64,000 bases of DNA from a virus: positions 1-64,000 of the IMG/VR virus record IMGVR_UViG_3300044957_001482, one strand, 5' to 3'. The translations under genes and the position numbers were made by a program. The notes below the pieces were generated by a model that made no database searches, was not told the DNA's origin, and saw only the letters and a program-made list of their open reading frames with translations. This document shows, piece after piece, positions 31,369 to 40,800 of the stretch (position 1 is its first letter; each line of letters opens with the position of its first letter).

Positions 31369-31394
31369 GATACTTCGTAAAACTGATTTTTTGA

Positions 31395-32591
31395 TCAGCT
31401 GAACGAGAGATTGCTCACTGCGATTTCTCCCACATAGTCGCCAGCATTGCCGAACGACGAAGCAGTGTTGGTCAGTTCGATGTAGCCATAGCGAGTCATG
31501 AAGCTCACGACCGGTTCAAACGTGGTTGGATCCAGCACAACACCCGAGCTCATCAGCGGGATGTACGGGCAGTAGAACGCAGGAGCGTCTGCTTCCGACG
31601 AACCCTTGTAGCCGACCAGAACCGGAGTGGTGTCTGCGGCATACGAGTCAACGAACACACGCATAGCGCCATTGAGCGTACCAACGAACTTGGTGTTAGT
31701 CGGGGCTTCAAAGACGCCTTCGGTGGTGCGAGCAAAGGCCGAGGTTGTAGCCGATTGCAGCACGGTGAGAGCAGCACTTGAAACCACTGCATAGTTACCA
31801 GCACCGCGACGTGTGCGCTGAGCGATCAAGTTGGCAACACGGTTGATCAACACAGCCAGAGCAGCATGTTCGTCGCCAACGAATGTGGCAGTGCCCGAAA
31901 CAGTGGCTTGGTTGTAAGTGAACTCGGTGCTGGCCAGGCTGCGCAGACTCAAGAGGATTTCTTGGTCGATTTCAGCGGTGATTTCTTGGGCCAGAGCAGC
32001 CATGATTTCGGCTTCAACGTCGATGCCGTGCATGGCTTGAGCATCTTGGGCCGATTCAAATGTCCAACGTGCCTGCAGTTTGCGAGTTTTGGCTTCAACT
32101 GCTTGCTTGAGGATTTGAACCGAAATCTGCTTACCACCAGTGCCTTCCATGGTCGCTGTGTTGCCACCGGTATAGGCAGTGGCAGTGCTCACGTCCTTGG
32201 GCACTGTTGAGTATGCCGTGGCAATGGTGAACGGGCTCAGTGCTTCCTGGCCTGCTGTTACCGAAGTGGCAGCAGCCGACGAGTCAGTTAACGATTGAGC
32301 ATAACGCACACGCAGAGTATGTATCTGACCAACCGGGCCGGTCATGGGCTGCACACCAACCAATTCATTGGCGATCACAGTGGGCATGACCCGACGGATC
32401 ACTGGCAGGATCACACGATTGAGTGTGGCGATGTTGCCAGAAGCGGTTGAACCAGACGAGGCATTTTCTTTGAGGTACTTGCGAGTATTCTCAAGGATAA
32501 CCTTCATGCTGTTGCGCCGGGTTCCGTTCAGACCTTCAAGAAGGGCCTCTTTGGTCTCTTCCCACCGGCTTTCTAATAATTCTTGTGACAT
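31395..32591 (-). CDS. gp23: Major capsid protein (gp23)
   Basis: The 398-residue protein has the T4-like capsid pattern: an N-terminal helical segment (ESRWEETKEALLEGLNGTRR, SMKVILENTRKYLKENAS), VILPVIRRVMPTVIANELVG, QPMTGPVGQIHTLRVRYA, and the C-terminal FYCPYIPLMSSGVVLDPTTF and SFMTRYGYIELTN. It forms the hexamers of the head shell. It is shorter than T4 gp23 (521), as in aquatic relatives. gp21 would cleave the N-terminal part. A CAGGAGAC ribosome site precedes the ATG, and a strong terminator follows. Confidence 0.95.
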   Translation of the reverse strand: MSQELLESRWEETKEALLEGLNGTRRNSMKVILENTRKYLKENASSGSTASGNIATLNRVILPVIRRVMPTVIANELVGVQPMTGPVGQIHTLRVRYAQSLTDSSAAATSVTAGQEALSPFTIATAYSTVPKDVSTATAYTGGNTATMEGTGGKQISVQILKQAVEAKTRKLQARWTFESAQDAQAMHGIDVEAEIMAALAQEITAEIDQEILLSLRSLASTEFTYNQATVSGTATFVGDEHAALAVLINRVANLIAQRTRRGAGNYAVVSSAALTVLQSATTSAFARTTEGVFEAPTNTKFVGTLNGAMRVFVDSYAADTTPVLVGYKGSSEADAPAFYCPYIPLMSSGVVLDPTTFEPVVSFMTRYGYIELTNTASSFGNAGDYVGEIAVSNLSFS

Positions 32592-32614
32592 TTAAGTCTC
32601 CTGTTTTTAAAAAA

Positions 32615-33709
32615 TTAAAGCCCGGCCAGACGTTTGAGATCGATAACGTTGCTGGCTGCATTGCTATCTTCGGGCTGGATCGGAACTTCCTTATCACCAG
32701 TCACTGCTGTGATAGATTCTGTGATCACCCGACTAGCTTTCGCAGAACGATCTTCCAACACTGCTGGTAGATACTTTTCAAACGCGCTCTTCAAACGTGA
32801 AGTTTGCACGCTTTCTAGCAAATTACGCATGACTTCGGCTTTTTCACGGTTGAGCGGAGCCAGTAACTCGGCCATGAGATCACGGCGTTCGTTGTGTTCG
32901 CTTATCATGCGTATTTCGCGGTCTTTTGACTCAACAAGGACTTTGGCCTTCTCGCTGAGTTCGATGGCTTCTGCCAATCTGCGATTCTTGTCCGACAGCA
33001 GCGAGTTCAGGCGGCGCACTTCTGCATTCTCATTGAGGTGAGTGGCACCGAATTCTGCTGCGTATGCTTCAAAAATCCTACGTCCAAAGTTGTTCTCGCG
33101 AGCAACACGGATGTCTTCTTGCAGTTGGGTCAGTTCGGCCGTGAGATGACGGCTGACTGCTTGGCTCATCTTTTTAGCACTTTCCTTGACGAAACGTGCC
33201 TTGAGATCCTGCAACTTGCCGCGTGCTTCGCGTATCAAGCGAACCTTGGTTTCGACTACATCACGCTTGTCGGCAGCAAATTCTTGTATCTCACGAGCCA
33301 ATGCATGTACCACGAAGTTTTCCAGCTTCTGGACACCTTCGGTGTGCATGCGGCGGTCTTGGCGCAGTTCGGTGATTTCTTCGGCCAATTTTTTCACTAG
33401 GAAGTCATTGAACTTGGTCGCCGACTCCATCATCTTGGTTTGGAAACGCACACGGTCTTGGGCCAGCGCACGACGTTCGTCGGCGACGGCTTGTACTTCT
33501 GCTTGCAGACCTTCAGTAACCATACGATCTAGGGCTTCAACCATCACTGTCTTGTCATGCTCGTAGCGTTGTGCGAATTCCTCACGGAGCTCGCTGCGTA
33601 CCTGTTCACGGGTCTCGTTGAGCTTGGATTCCCAGGCCTCATTGATTTCCCGACCGATTTCTTCGGTGATCAGGTTACTGTCAAGCAATGGTTTAATAGC
33701 ATCAAACAT
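32615..33709 (-). CDS. gp22: Prohead core scaffold protein (gp22)
   Basis: This 364-residue protein is almost wholly charged and helical (ESKLNETREQVRSELREEFA, VRFQTKMMESATKFNDFLVK, LTAELTQLQEDIRVARENNF), as expected of the coiled-coil scaffold that fills the prohead. It lies between gp21 and gp23 in the standard T4 order. gp21 digests gp22 during maturation. The C-terminal ASNVIDLKRLAGL is conserved in the family. It is longer than T4 gp22 (269). Confidence 0.9.
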   Translation of the reverse strand: MFDAIKPLLDSNLITEEIGREINEAWESKLNETREQVRSELREEFAQRYEHDKTVMVEALDRMVTEGLQAEVQAVADERRALAQDRVRFQTKMMESATKFNDFLVKKLAEEITELRQDRRMHTEGVQKLENFVVHALAREIQEFAADKRDVVETKVRLIREARGKLQDLKARFVKESAKKMSQAVSRHLTAELTQLQEDIRVARENNFGRRIFEAYAAEFGATHLNENAEVRRLNSLLSDKNRRLAEAIELSEKAKVLVESKDREIRMISEHNERRDLMAELLAPLNREKAEVMRNLLESVQTSRLKSAFEKYLPAVLEDRSAKASRVITESITAVTGDKEVPIQPEDSNAASNVIDLKRLAGL

Positions 33710-33721
33710 GCCTGCTTCTCC

Positions 33722-34366
33722 TTAGATTTTGAGATCTCTGATGAGGCGCTTTAGTTCCTCGGCCAGATATCTCCGTACCTTGTCGCCCTCACCTGCTTCC
33801 TGTGCCATCTCAAGTATGCGATGTCCGTGTCTCATGTTGATGAGACCTTCGTAGATCGCTTGAGGATAGGCATTGGGAGCACTGGGTTGTGCGACCACAT
33901 CTATAGTGACTATTTCAAAGTCACTTACATGTCCTGTTCTATCGTCAACGTTGCCCGACCCGCGGCTGCTAACACCAAGTTTTACCCCTGACTGCAACAG
34001 TGTGCGTATCAGTTCACCCATGGGTGTGGGCAGTATCTTGAGTTTGCCACAACCGGCATTGCCGTCCATCCACATGCCTTCTACCGAGTGACACACACGA
34101 TCTAGGTTGATCTTGAGGTCATCAGGGTGATCCACTTCGCCCAGCACCGAGTTGCCATCGCGTATCTGTTCATTGATGGTTTCTACAGCCTTGAGTATTT
34201 CGTGGCGCGGGTAGATGCGTTCGTTGGCGTTGCGCTTGTCACCTTCGATACAGATGCCCTTGAGATAAAGGTTTTTTCCGCCTTTACCCGTGGCATCATC
34301 TTCGGTGATTACCTCGATCCGGGCCTGGTTAAAGGTTAGATCTTCTCTGAGGTATCGTGCGCTCAT
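33722..34366 (-). CDS. gp21: Prohead maturation protease (gp21)
   Basis: The 214-residue serine protease has the gp21/herpesvirus-assemblin-type catalytic residues: GEVDHPDDLKINL (His80) and VKLGVSSRGSG (Ser133/134). YLKGICIEGDKRNANERIYP near residue 35 is also typical. It cleaves gp22, gp23 and other core proteins before DNA packaging. Its length equals T4 gp21 (212). It lies 6 nt after the core protein gene and 12 nt before gp22. Confidence 0.93.
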   Translation of the reverse strand: MSARYLREDLTFNQARIEVITEDDATGKGGKNLYLKGICIEGDKRNANERIYPRHEILKAVETINEQIRDGNSVLGEVDHPDDLKINLDRVCHSVEGMWMDGNAGCGKLKILPTPMGELIRTLLQSGVKLGVSSRGSGNVDDRTGHVSDFEIVTIDVVAQPSAPNAYPQAIYEGLINMRHGHRILEMAQEAGEGDKVRRYLAEELKRLIRDLKI

Positions 34367-34372
34367 TGCTGA

Positions 34373-35176
34373 TTAGCCTCTGGTACCACCGGGCAGCGGG
34401 CTCTTGACGTTGACGCCAGTGGCCTGATCCAGATGTGGTTTGACTGCTGGGCTGGGCTTCTGTGTGCCCTGTGCAGGTGTATTACCAACCTTGCCAATGA
34501 GATCCTTGGTGGTAGGGGCCGGACGACCTTGTGCAGTGTCGCCAGTCATCCTGACCGGATCTGCTATGGCACCACGCGCACCCGAATTGTTGGCGTTTGT
34601 GCTCTTCTTGTTGACCGAGCCTTCCTCCGAAGTAACAGGCTTGGGTGCGGCCTTGAGGCTGACTGCTTCCATGGCTGGCTTGGGTTCCATGTTCATTTCT
34701 TTGGTTTCGTCGGCGTCGCCACCTTTGTCGGGGTCCATCATGTCTTCGTTGCCTTGGTTGTTGCCCATGAGTTCTTCAAACTCGGCCATGAGCTCTTCCA
34801 GTTTGTCTTCCAGATCCATGACTCGGTCTTCGAGTTCTTCGTCACTGCCCATGTCATCGTGATGATCTACATCATCTTCGCCCATTTCAAACTCTTCTTC
34901 TTCTTCTTCTTCTTCTTCCTCGTCTACGCATGAGGCTTCGTCTACGCATGAGGCTTCCATGTGCATGTCGTTTTCTTCGTCCATTTCGACATCGTCGATC
35001 AGGTCGTCAGCAGCATCACCGCCCATGGCTTCGTCCAGTTCTTCTTCGGCTTCTTCAGCCATGATATTTTCATAAATCTCGCGGCTCTTTTCTACCACGA
35101 TGTCGTGGAAAAGTTCGCGAGCCTTTTGTTCTTCATCGTTGATCACGTACTCGATCAACTGTTCAAATCTGTTCAT
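34373..35176 (-). CDS. Acidic prohead core protein
   Basis: The 267-residue product is strongly acidic: residues 36-150 contain long Asp/Glu runs, including ten consecutive Glu, and a tandem EASCVDEASCVDE duplication. The C-terminal 100 residues are Pro/Lys/Thr-rich. N-terminal MNRFEQLIEYVINDEEQKA matches the core proteins found between portal and protease in T4-like phages (gp67/gp68 position). It probably forms part of the internal core and is degraded by gp21. GAA-triplet repeats near 34890-34917 are prone to length change. Confidence 0.75.
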   Translation of the reverse strand: MNRFEQLIEYVINDEEQKARELFHDIVVEKSREIYENIMAEEAEEELDEAMGGDAADDLIDDVEMDEENDMHMEASCVDEASCVDEEEEEEEEEEFEMGEDDVDHHDDMGSDEELEDRVMDLEDKLEELMAEFEELMGNNQGNEDMMDPDKGGDADETKEMNMEPKPAMEAVSLKAAPKPVTSEEGSVNKKSTNANNSGARGAIADPVRMTGDTAQGRPAPTTKDLIGKVGNTPAQGTQKPSPAVKPHLDQATGVNVKSPLPGGTRG

Positions 35177-35206
35177 GATAGAGGCTCCTATAGGAAAGTG
35201 TGTTTT

Positions 35207-35214
35207 TATTTACA
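35207..35214 (-). promoter_or_regulatory. Late promoter box TGTAAATA for the prohead operon
   Basis: TGTAAATA on the minus strand lies 30 nt before ATG 35176, with TATAGGAG between. It would drive the core-gp21-gp22-gp23 genes up to the terminator at 31343-31368. The rest of the gap 35177-35280 shows only a small TTGCA...TGCAA inverted repeat. Confidence 0.55.
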
Positions 35215-35280
35215 TAACTTGTTGAAACTCATTGTAGTTGACGTGGAAAATGGTGAAAATTGCAGATTTATTGCAATGAG

Positions 35281-35499
35281 TTAGATCGCAGACGCTGCTG
35301 GCGGTGCGTACTGGGTACGAATTTTTTTGAGTTTTTCGCTGTGTTCAAACTTGCGTACATCGTTCATGCGACGCAGTTTGGTTAACTGACGCAGAGTGAG
35401 TCGAGTTTTTCTTAGGTCATGTTTGGTAATCTGGCTGTTGTCTTGGCCAAGGTCTTGATATGATTCCGGCTCACGGTTCCAGATTTCAGTTAGCAACAT
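35281..35499 (-). CDS. Small conserved head-cassette protein (gp67-like position)
   Basis: The 72-residue basic protein (MLLTEIWNREPESYQDLGQD, KHDLRKTRLTLRQLTKLRRM) is conserved between portal and core genes in aquatic T4-like phages. The position corresponds to T4 gp67/gp68 core proteins, though T4 gp67 is acidic at its C-terminus and this protein is basic. It may help start prohead core assembly. No ribosome site is seen; a GATAAATA box abuts the ATG. Confidence 0.65.
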   Translation of the reverse strand: MLLTEIWNREPESYQDLGQDNSQITKHDLRKTRLTLRQLTKLRRMNDVRKFEHSEKLKKIRTQYAPPAASAI

Positions 35500-35504
35500 G
35501 CGAT

Positions 35505-35512
35505 TATTTATC
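35505..35512 (-). promoter_or_regulatory. Late promoter box GATAAATA abutting an ATG
   Basis: GATAAATA on the minus strand ends 5 nt before ATG 35499 and overlaps the gp20 stop codon. T4 geometry predicts transcription starting at the ATG. Confidence 0.45.
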
Positions 35513-37304
35513 CGCCTGTCGGGATCGTCGGTGTGGACGCTGCCGGGAGTACTCCGCCCGGTGCACCTGGTGCAGCCGGCGAGCCTGGCACTTCACCGGC
35601 TCCACCTTCGATTCCGGCCAATTCTTCACCTGCAGCGATATCGCTTTCGATGCCGCCCGGTGTAATTCCGATGGTGCGCAGATCTTTCCCGGCTGCGGCT
35701 GCCAGTTCGGCCTGATCGCGTTCTTCTTGCCACAGTCGCTCGTTTTCGGAGATTTCGTCCTTGCTGAGACCCAGGAATCGTTCTAACAGAAATCGCTTGG
35801 ACAGATAAGGAAACGGGTCGAGTCTTGAAAATGCATCTATGCGTGTGATATCCAGTTCGGCCTGCCGATAACTGGCGAAATTCTGTGGCGGACAAAATGC
35901 CAGGGTAAACAGTCCCGAATCGATGTTGAATCCACGCCATTTCAAGAACATCTTGAATTCGTCGTCCAGTTTTTGTGCAATTGCTGTCTGCAGGCGTTCG
36001 CAATATTGGTTGAATCGATATTCCTGTATCAGCGCAGTGCCCACACGTCCATCGTTAAGTGCGCGGTCAGATTCGTCGGGTCCTGTGGGTAAATAGCTGC
36101 TGGGCACTCTGAGCCCGCGAGCCATTTTGTTGTTGAAGTATCTGAGGTCGTCAATTTCTCCTAGATTCTGACCGCCAGGCAAGGTTTCCACCGATGACCC
36201 GCGACCGTCTTGTCCCTGTGGGAAAAAGTAATCTTCGTTGATCGAAAGTGGATTGTAACTGGCATCCATCATGTTGGCACCGCCGCCGGTTACCGTGGGT
36301 ATGCGACGTTGATGCATTTCGTTTTTCACCCGTTCCACAAACTGCATGGCCAGGTGACTGGGCATGTTGCCCACGTCAATCTTGAAAATCCTGCGCTCGG
36401 GTGCACGGCTTACGCGATAGATCAGTATGGCGTCTTCCAGCAGCTCTTTCTGCTTGAATACTTTGTAGATGTTTTCCAAGATCGAACGGCCAAAGGGCCA
36501 GAACACATCCAATCCCTCATTGAGACTGAGGTGCACCACGTGCTTGGCATCGATGCAGGTTTCATTCATGGCCGTCATGAAGCGTGCATTGCCCACACCT
36601 CCGCCCACACCACCACTGGGCATGGTATAGTTGGCCGATCCCGATATGGTCCCTGTCACCGGATTGGTCATGTAGTCCGTGGTGGTCTTTTGTGCGATGG
36701 ACAGACTTTGAAAATTGGGGTTGATGTCGCGAATCACATACTGCTCAGGACGTTTGCCTTCGCTTTCGTTGACAATGATACGCATGACCTTTGATGTGTC
36801 CACCCAATACATTTCAAAGGTCTCAGGATCTCGCACAAAAACCTGGTCGCCGTACTTGATGGTATTGCGGAACAGTTTGAAGATACGTTGGTCAAACTGA
36901 TTGAGCTTGGTCCATTGTTGTAGTTGTTTGCGAATGATCTGAATTTCGTGATCAGTGGGATCGTCGCGAAACCTGATTTCAAACGGCGTGTCGTTGTCTT
37001 TGTTGGTCTGTGTAGAAAACTCTGCAACAATGTCCAGACATGCATTGATCTCGGAATCCATGTCCATGTTTTCGTACTGATTGTATCGTTCGATACGATT
37101 GGGGTGACCCGAATACACTTCGGGCAATCTGGATGCATAGTTTCGAAACACAAAATCCGCAGGCATGCCCATGCTGCCATCGTTGCGTCTGTAGTTGGGC
37201 AATCCGTATTGATTGTGTCCAGATATCGGACTTATCACACCCGATGTATCTGCGACTTTGAAATACTTACGCCATGACTTGGATTGATTTTCTCGATTAG
37301 CCAT
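35508..37304 (-). CDS. gp20: Portal vertex protein (gp20)
   Basis: The 598-residue protein matches T4-family portals: FRNYASRLPEVYSGHPNRIE, YENMDMDSEINACLDIVAEF, LKWRGFNIDSGLFTLAF, RVSRAPERRIFKIDVGNMPS and KMARGLRVPSSYLPTGPDES. Twelve copies form the ring through which gp17 packages DNA and onto which gp13 docks. It is longer than T4 gp20 (524) because of a Gly/Pro/Ala-rich C-terminal extension and an insert near residue 225. The ATG overlaps the upstream endonuclease by 8 nt. Confidence 0.95.
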   Translation of the reverse strand: MANRENQSKSWRKYFKVADTSGVISPISGHNQYGLPNYRRNDGSMGMPADFVFRNYASRLPEVYSGHPNRIERYNQYENMDMDSEINACLDIVAEFSTQTNKDNDTPFEIRFRDDPTDHEIQIIRKQLQQWTKLNQFDQRIFKLFRNTIKYGDQVFVRDPETFEMYWVDTSKVMRIIVNESEGKRPEQYVIRDINPNFQSLSIAQKTTTDYMTNPVTGTISGSANYTMPSGGVGGGVGNARFMTAMNETCIDAKHVVHLSLNEGLDVFWPFGRSILENIYKVFKQKELLEDAILIYRVSRAPERRIFKIDVGNMPSHLAMQFVERVKNEMHQRRIPTVTGGGANMMDASYNPLSINEDYFFPQGQDGRGSSVETLPGGQNLGEIDDLRYFNNKMARGLRVPSSYLPTGPDESDRALNDGRVGTALIQEYRFNQYCERLQTAIAQKLDDEFKMFLKWRGFNIDSGLFTLAFCPPQNFASYRQAELDITRIDAFSRLDPFPYLSKRFLLERFLGLSKDEISENERLWQEERDQAELAAAAGKDLRTIGITPGGIESDIAAGEELAGIEGGAGEVPGSPAAPGAPGGVLPAASTPTIPTGG

Positions 37305-37812
37305 TATCTTGCTCCATCAATTTTGCTGCTTTTTTTGCGGCAAAATATTTTTTTAATGTGTCAGAAATTTTTTTGGCTCGAAACGGATCGTAAGGTCTTC
37401 CAAGATTGGCTAGTCTGACTTTTTCTCTATGGTCTGCAGTCACAGTTCCTTTATAATTCTTTAGCTGCTCGGGGGTTCGTTTTTTTCCTTTGTTTCCTTC
37501 AGAAATCTTTCTTTTAGTTTCTTCAGAATGCTTCCAACCAACTGCGCACGCCCATTGATTGATTTTGATGTTATCTAGCAAGCCGCCATCAATTTTTCTT
37601 TTATACCTAGAAATTAACTCGCCCTCGAGTTTTTTTGCCTCATCGTTTGTTAATCCGTCCTGAACAATTACCCTGCGTTCAAGAGGAAGTAGTTGGGTTC
37701 GTGTGTGCGGTCGATGCAACCGTCTGCCAAATCCTTTTCCAATGTAGTACGGTTGACTGTCTTCATTTGCATATTGATATACATAGAATGTACGAGAATC
37801 GTGTTCTGCCAT
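37297..37812 (-). CDS. GIY-YIG homing endonuclease upstream of gp20
   Basis: The 171-residue protein has RTFYVYQYANEDSQPYYIGK (GIY-YIG block), the catalytic-type Arg in GFGRRLHRPH, and Glu in AKKLEGELISRYKRK. A NUMOD3-type DNA-binding segment follows (HSEETKRKISEGNKGKKRTP). It overlaps the gp20 start by 8 nt and directly follows the tape-measure-like gene. A GTTAAATA box sits 7 nt before its ATG. Its codon use is AT-rich. It is a free-standing homing endonuclease, the second GIY-YIG at a structural gene boundary. Confidence 0.85.
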   Translation of the reverse strand: MAEHDSRTFYVYQYANEDSQPYYIGKGFGRRLHRPHTRTQLLPLERRVIVQDGLTNDEAKKLEGELISRYKRKIDGGLLDNIKINQWACAVGWKHSEETKRKISEGNKGKKRTPEQLKNYKGTVTADHREKVRLANLGRPYDPFRAKKISDTLKKYFAAKKAAKLMEQDNG

Positions 37813-37819
37813 GGTAGTT

Positions 37820-37827
37820 TATTTAAC
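37820..37827 (-). promoter_or_regulatory. Late-like box GTTAAATA before the endonuclease/gp20 unit
   Basis: GTTAAATA on the minus strand ends 7 nt before ATG 37812. If used, it would also transcribe gp20. Confidence 0.35.
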
Positions 37828-37828
37828 C

Positions 37829-40800
37829 CTAGTTTGCTGCTGCTTGGGCCATTTTCTGGTTGGCATCAGCGGTTCTGCTTTGACTTGTTGCTATCATCTG
37901 CAGTGTTTCCAGTATACGCCGCTGTGTCCCATCGTCTTTGTTTTGCAATGAATTGACCACTTGTTGCAGGGTAGATTTGAATTCTTGTGTTACCTGTTGT
38001 ATGGCTGCGGATTGATCAACATTGGATTGTTGTATGACATCCTTGATAGCAGTGCCCAGTATTTCACCTATGTCAGGGCCAAACATTTTGCTACCGGCCT
38101 GAACACCGGCAAAGTCAAAATTCATCAACATGCCCGACTTGACAATCTCTTTCCAGGTGTTAGGGTCGGTAATAGTCTGTGTGGCGGAATCGTAGGCTCC
38201 CAGCTGCCCGGCAATTTTCTTCAGGGCTTCTATGTCGGTGGTGATTGGACCCTGGTTGAACCCGGTATAGTCGTCATACTGCCCGAGCAGTCTAGCCTGG
38301 TCGACGACCAGGCCCGGGTCGATCAAACCATTTTGCTGATTGAATCCAAATGCATTGGCAGCAACATAGTCGTCCAGGCTACGAGAGTAGCGGGAGATCA
38401 AACCATTTTGCTGATTGAATCCAAATGCATTGGCAGCAACATAGTCGTCCAGGCTACGAGAGTAGCGGGAGATCAAACCATTTTGCTGATTGAATCCAAA
38501 TGCATTTCTGTCCGCTGCAGCAGCATAGGCAGCAACATAGTCGTCCAGGCTACGAGAGTAACGGGAGATTGCTGCGAGATCTGTGCTTATAGTACCAGTG
38601 TCATTCACATTCCGAATGAGTTTGACTTTGACGTTATCATCGGTGCCCCGACGAGTGATATTTGAATTAACCATGCTTCGGAGGTCATGCAAGGTCTTTT
38701 CCAGCTTCGGCGAAAGACTGACCGGAATAGTGTCGCCATCGGGCAGTGGAACCACTGCCTCAGGGCCGGCTTCGCCAGCAATGGCTATGCCATCGGTCAC
38801 ACCGCCTTTGGCCATAGCAGGTATTTCCACATGAAAGTGACCGCCGGTGGAGTGGCGACTGGGGTTGGTATATTCATCGCGAACATATGACGCACCATTG
38901 CTTTTTAGCCACTCGACGATTTTCTCTGACTGTTCCGGAGTGGGAGGTTTTTGCAAAACAAAATCCAAGGCCGCACCTTTGTTGTGTGCACTCCCTGGGA
39001 CTTCTTTTTGATGGTAGTGATCGAAAAAGCCAGAAAAATACCCAAAACCTGGCACCCCTTCCTGGATGTTTTGGGCCAAATTGATCAATCGCCGATCCAG
39101 CTGAGCCCCGGCCTGTTGGACATCACCGCGCTTGACACGCAGACCGAAATTTTGGAGATCGCCCACTGTGAAGCTTTGTTTTTGCGCGGGTCCCAGTGGA
39201 GCAGCAGTGCTTTTGTTGGCGGCTGCGGCTGCCGCAGGTGCAGCACCAGGTGCTGCACCAGGTGCTGCACCTCCAAACATCGAAGTCGGAGCAGGTAGAA
39301 TATCAGCAGGTGCCACGTAACCCCCTGGGCCAGCGCCTGGCACTCGCACACTTTGGCTAGAACTCTGCCATTGTTTACGGAAATCGTCTTCGATCTTACG
39401 CTTCTGGTCCAGGCTCAGTTCAACATCTTTCTTGAACAGTTTGCCAATTACCCCGTAGGCCCGGGTATTGGCTTCGGCCTGTGCATCACCGACAGCACTG
39501 CGCAGACCCGATTCGTACATTTCTTGTGCTTGTTTGATACCACGCAGTTTCTGCTCTTCGTCAAAGAGGGTTTGTTCTAATTTGCGTTCATTCGCAGTCT
39601 TTCCTATGCCCAGGATCCGACCAAGCAAATTGGCCTGGCTCTTGTTACGCTCGTCTTGCAGCTGTTTTCTAAGATTATCGACTTTGCTCCGGGCCGCTGC
39701 TTCTTGTTCGCTCTTGGGTTCTGTCTCGGTAACTCCAAACATCTCGTTGAGCTTTTTTGTGCTAATGGCCACCGCCTCGGCAAAGGCCAGCGATGCCGCA
39801 GTGGCTGCAGGAAGACCTTTGGCTGACACGAAGCGTTCTACAGCTTCGTTGGCACGGATCTGCGTGGCACGCAGTTTGGCTTGATCGGTCAACATCTTGT
39901 CGGCTTTTTGACCCTCGGCCTCGGCCGATTTCTTGCGGTCAGCCTCGATTTTTTCTAGGATCTCGACAATGTCTTTCTCGGCCAGCCCGGCCAATTTCAA
40001 ATCACCGGCCAGATCGCCAAAGACCTGATTGTAAGTACCGATCATGCCCATGGTAGTGCCCAGGCTGCGTGCAGTTTGGCCGTGGGCACGTGCGATGCGT
40101 TGTGCTCCTTCGGCAGCACTTATCTGACCAGCTATGATCTGTTGTGCCACGCGCATGCTTTCACCATTCGTGCCCATCAATGACTTTTGTGCTTTTTCGG
40201 TCTGTATGTAGCCGGTCTGTATGTCAGCAAAGCCCTGAGCTGCTTCGGCATTCAGACTCTGCAGTATCAGGAATGTGTCTTCCAAGGCCTTGGCCTCTTT
40301 GAATTTCCCTTGCTGGCGCAGGCTTTCCAACTGTGCAGCAAAGCGTTCCTGGCTGCGCACCTGTTCGCGTGCTTTTTCCTGTTCTTGGCGTGACAGGCCA
40401 GTGAGTTTGGTCAGTGCATCCTGTTCTTCGAGATATCGTCGAGCCCCCTGGGCCAGGCGGTTGAGATCATCAGCACTGCGCTCAGCACTGCGCACAGTGT
40501 AGTCACCGGCCACGCGTTGCTGTTTGACATAGTTGGCCATGATCTCGGCGACGTCGGTCATGTCGTAACCTAGTCTGAAAAAATATTCTCGCGATCCTGC
40601 CAGAGCCAGGCTCATCTTGGCCAACTGTTGTCGTCCGGTGACCACGCCGCCGCCAAACAGTGTGAGTTCAGTGGCATTCCGTGTTATGACCGATATCAGG
40701 CCTTCCAGTTCACTTGATTGCGCTGACACTGCGATACCAAACCGCTTGGCATCATCAAACACTCCAGTCAGGCCGTCACTGGCAGCAGCACCCGATTGGG

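Noticed and set aside
38321-38573. Regular 75-bp direct repeats considered as a CRISPR array
   Set aside because: There are no spacers: the repeats are contiguous, in frame and inside a long coding region.
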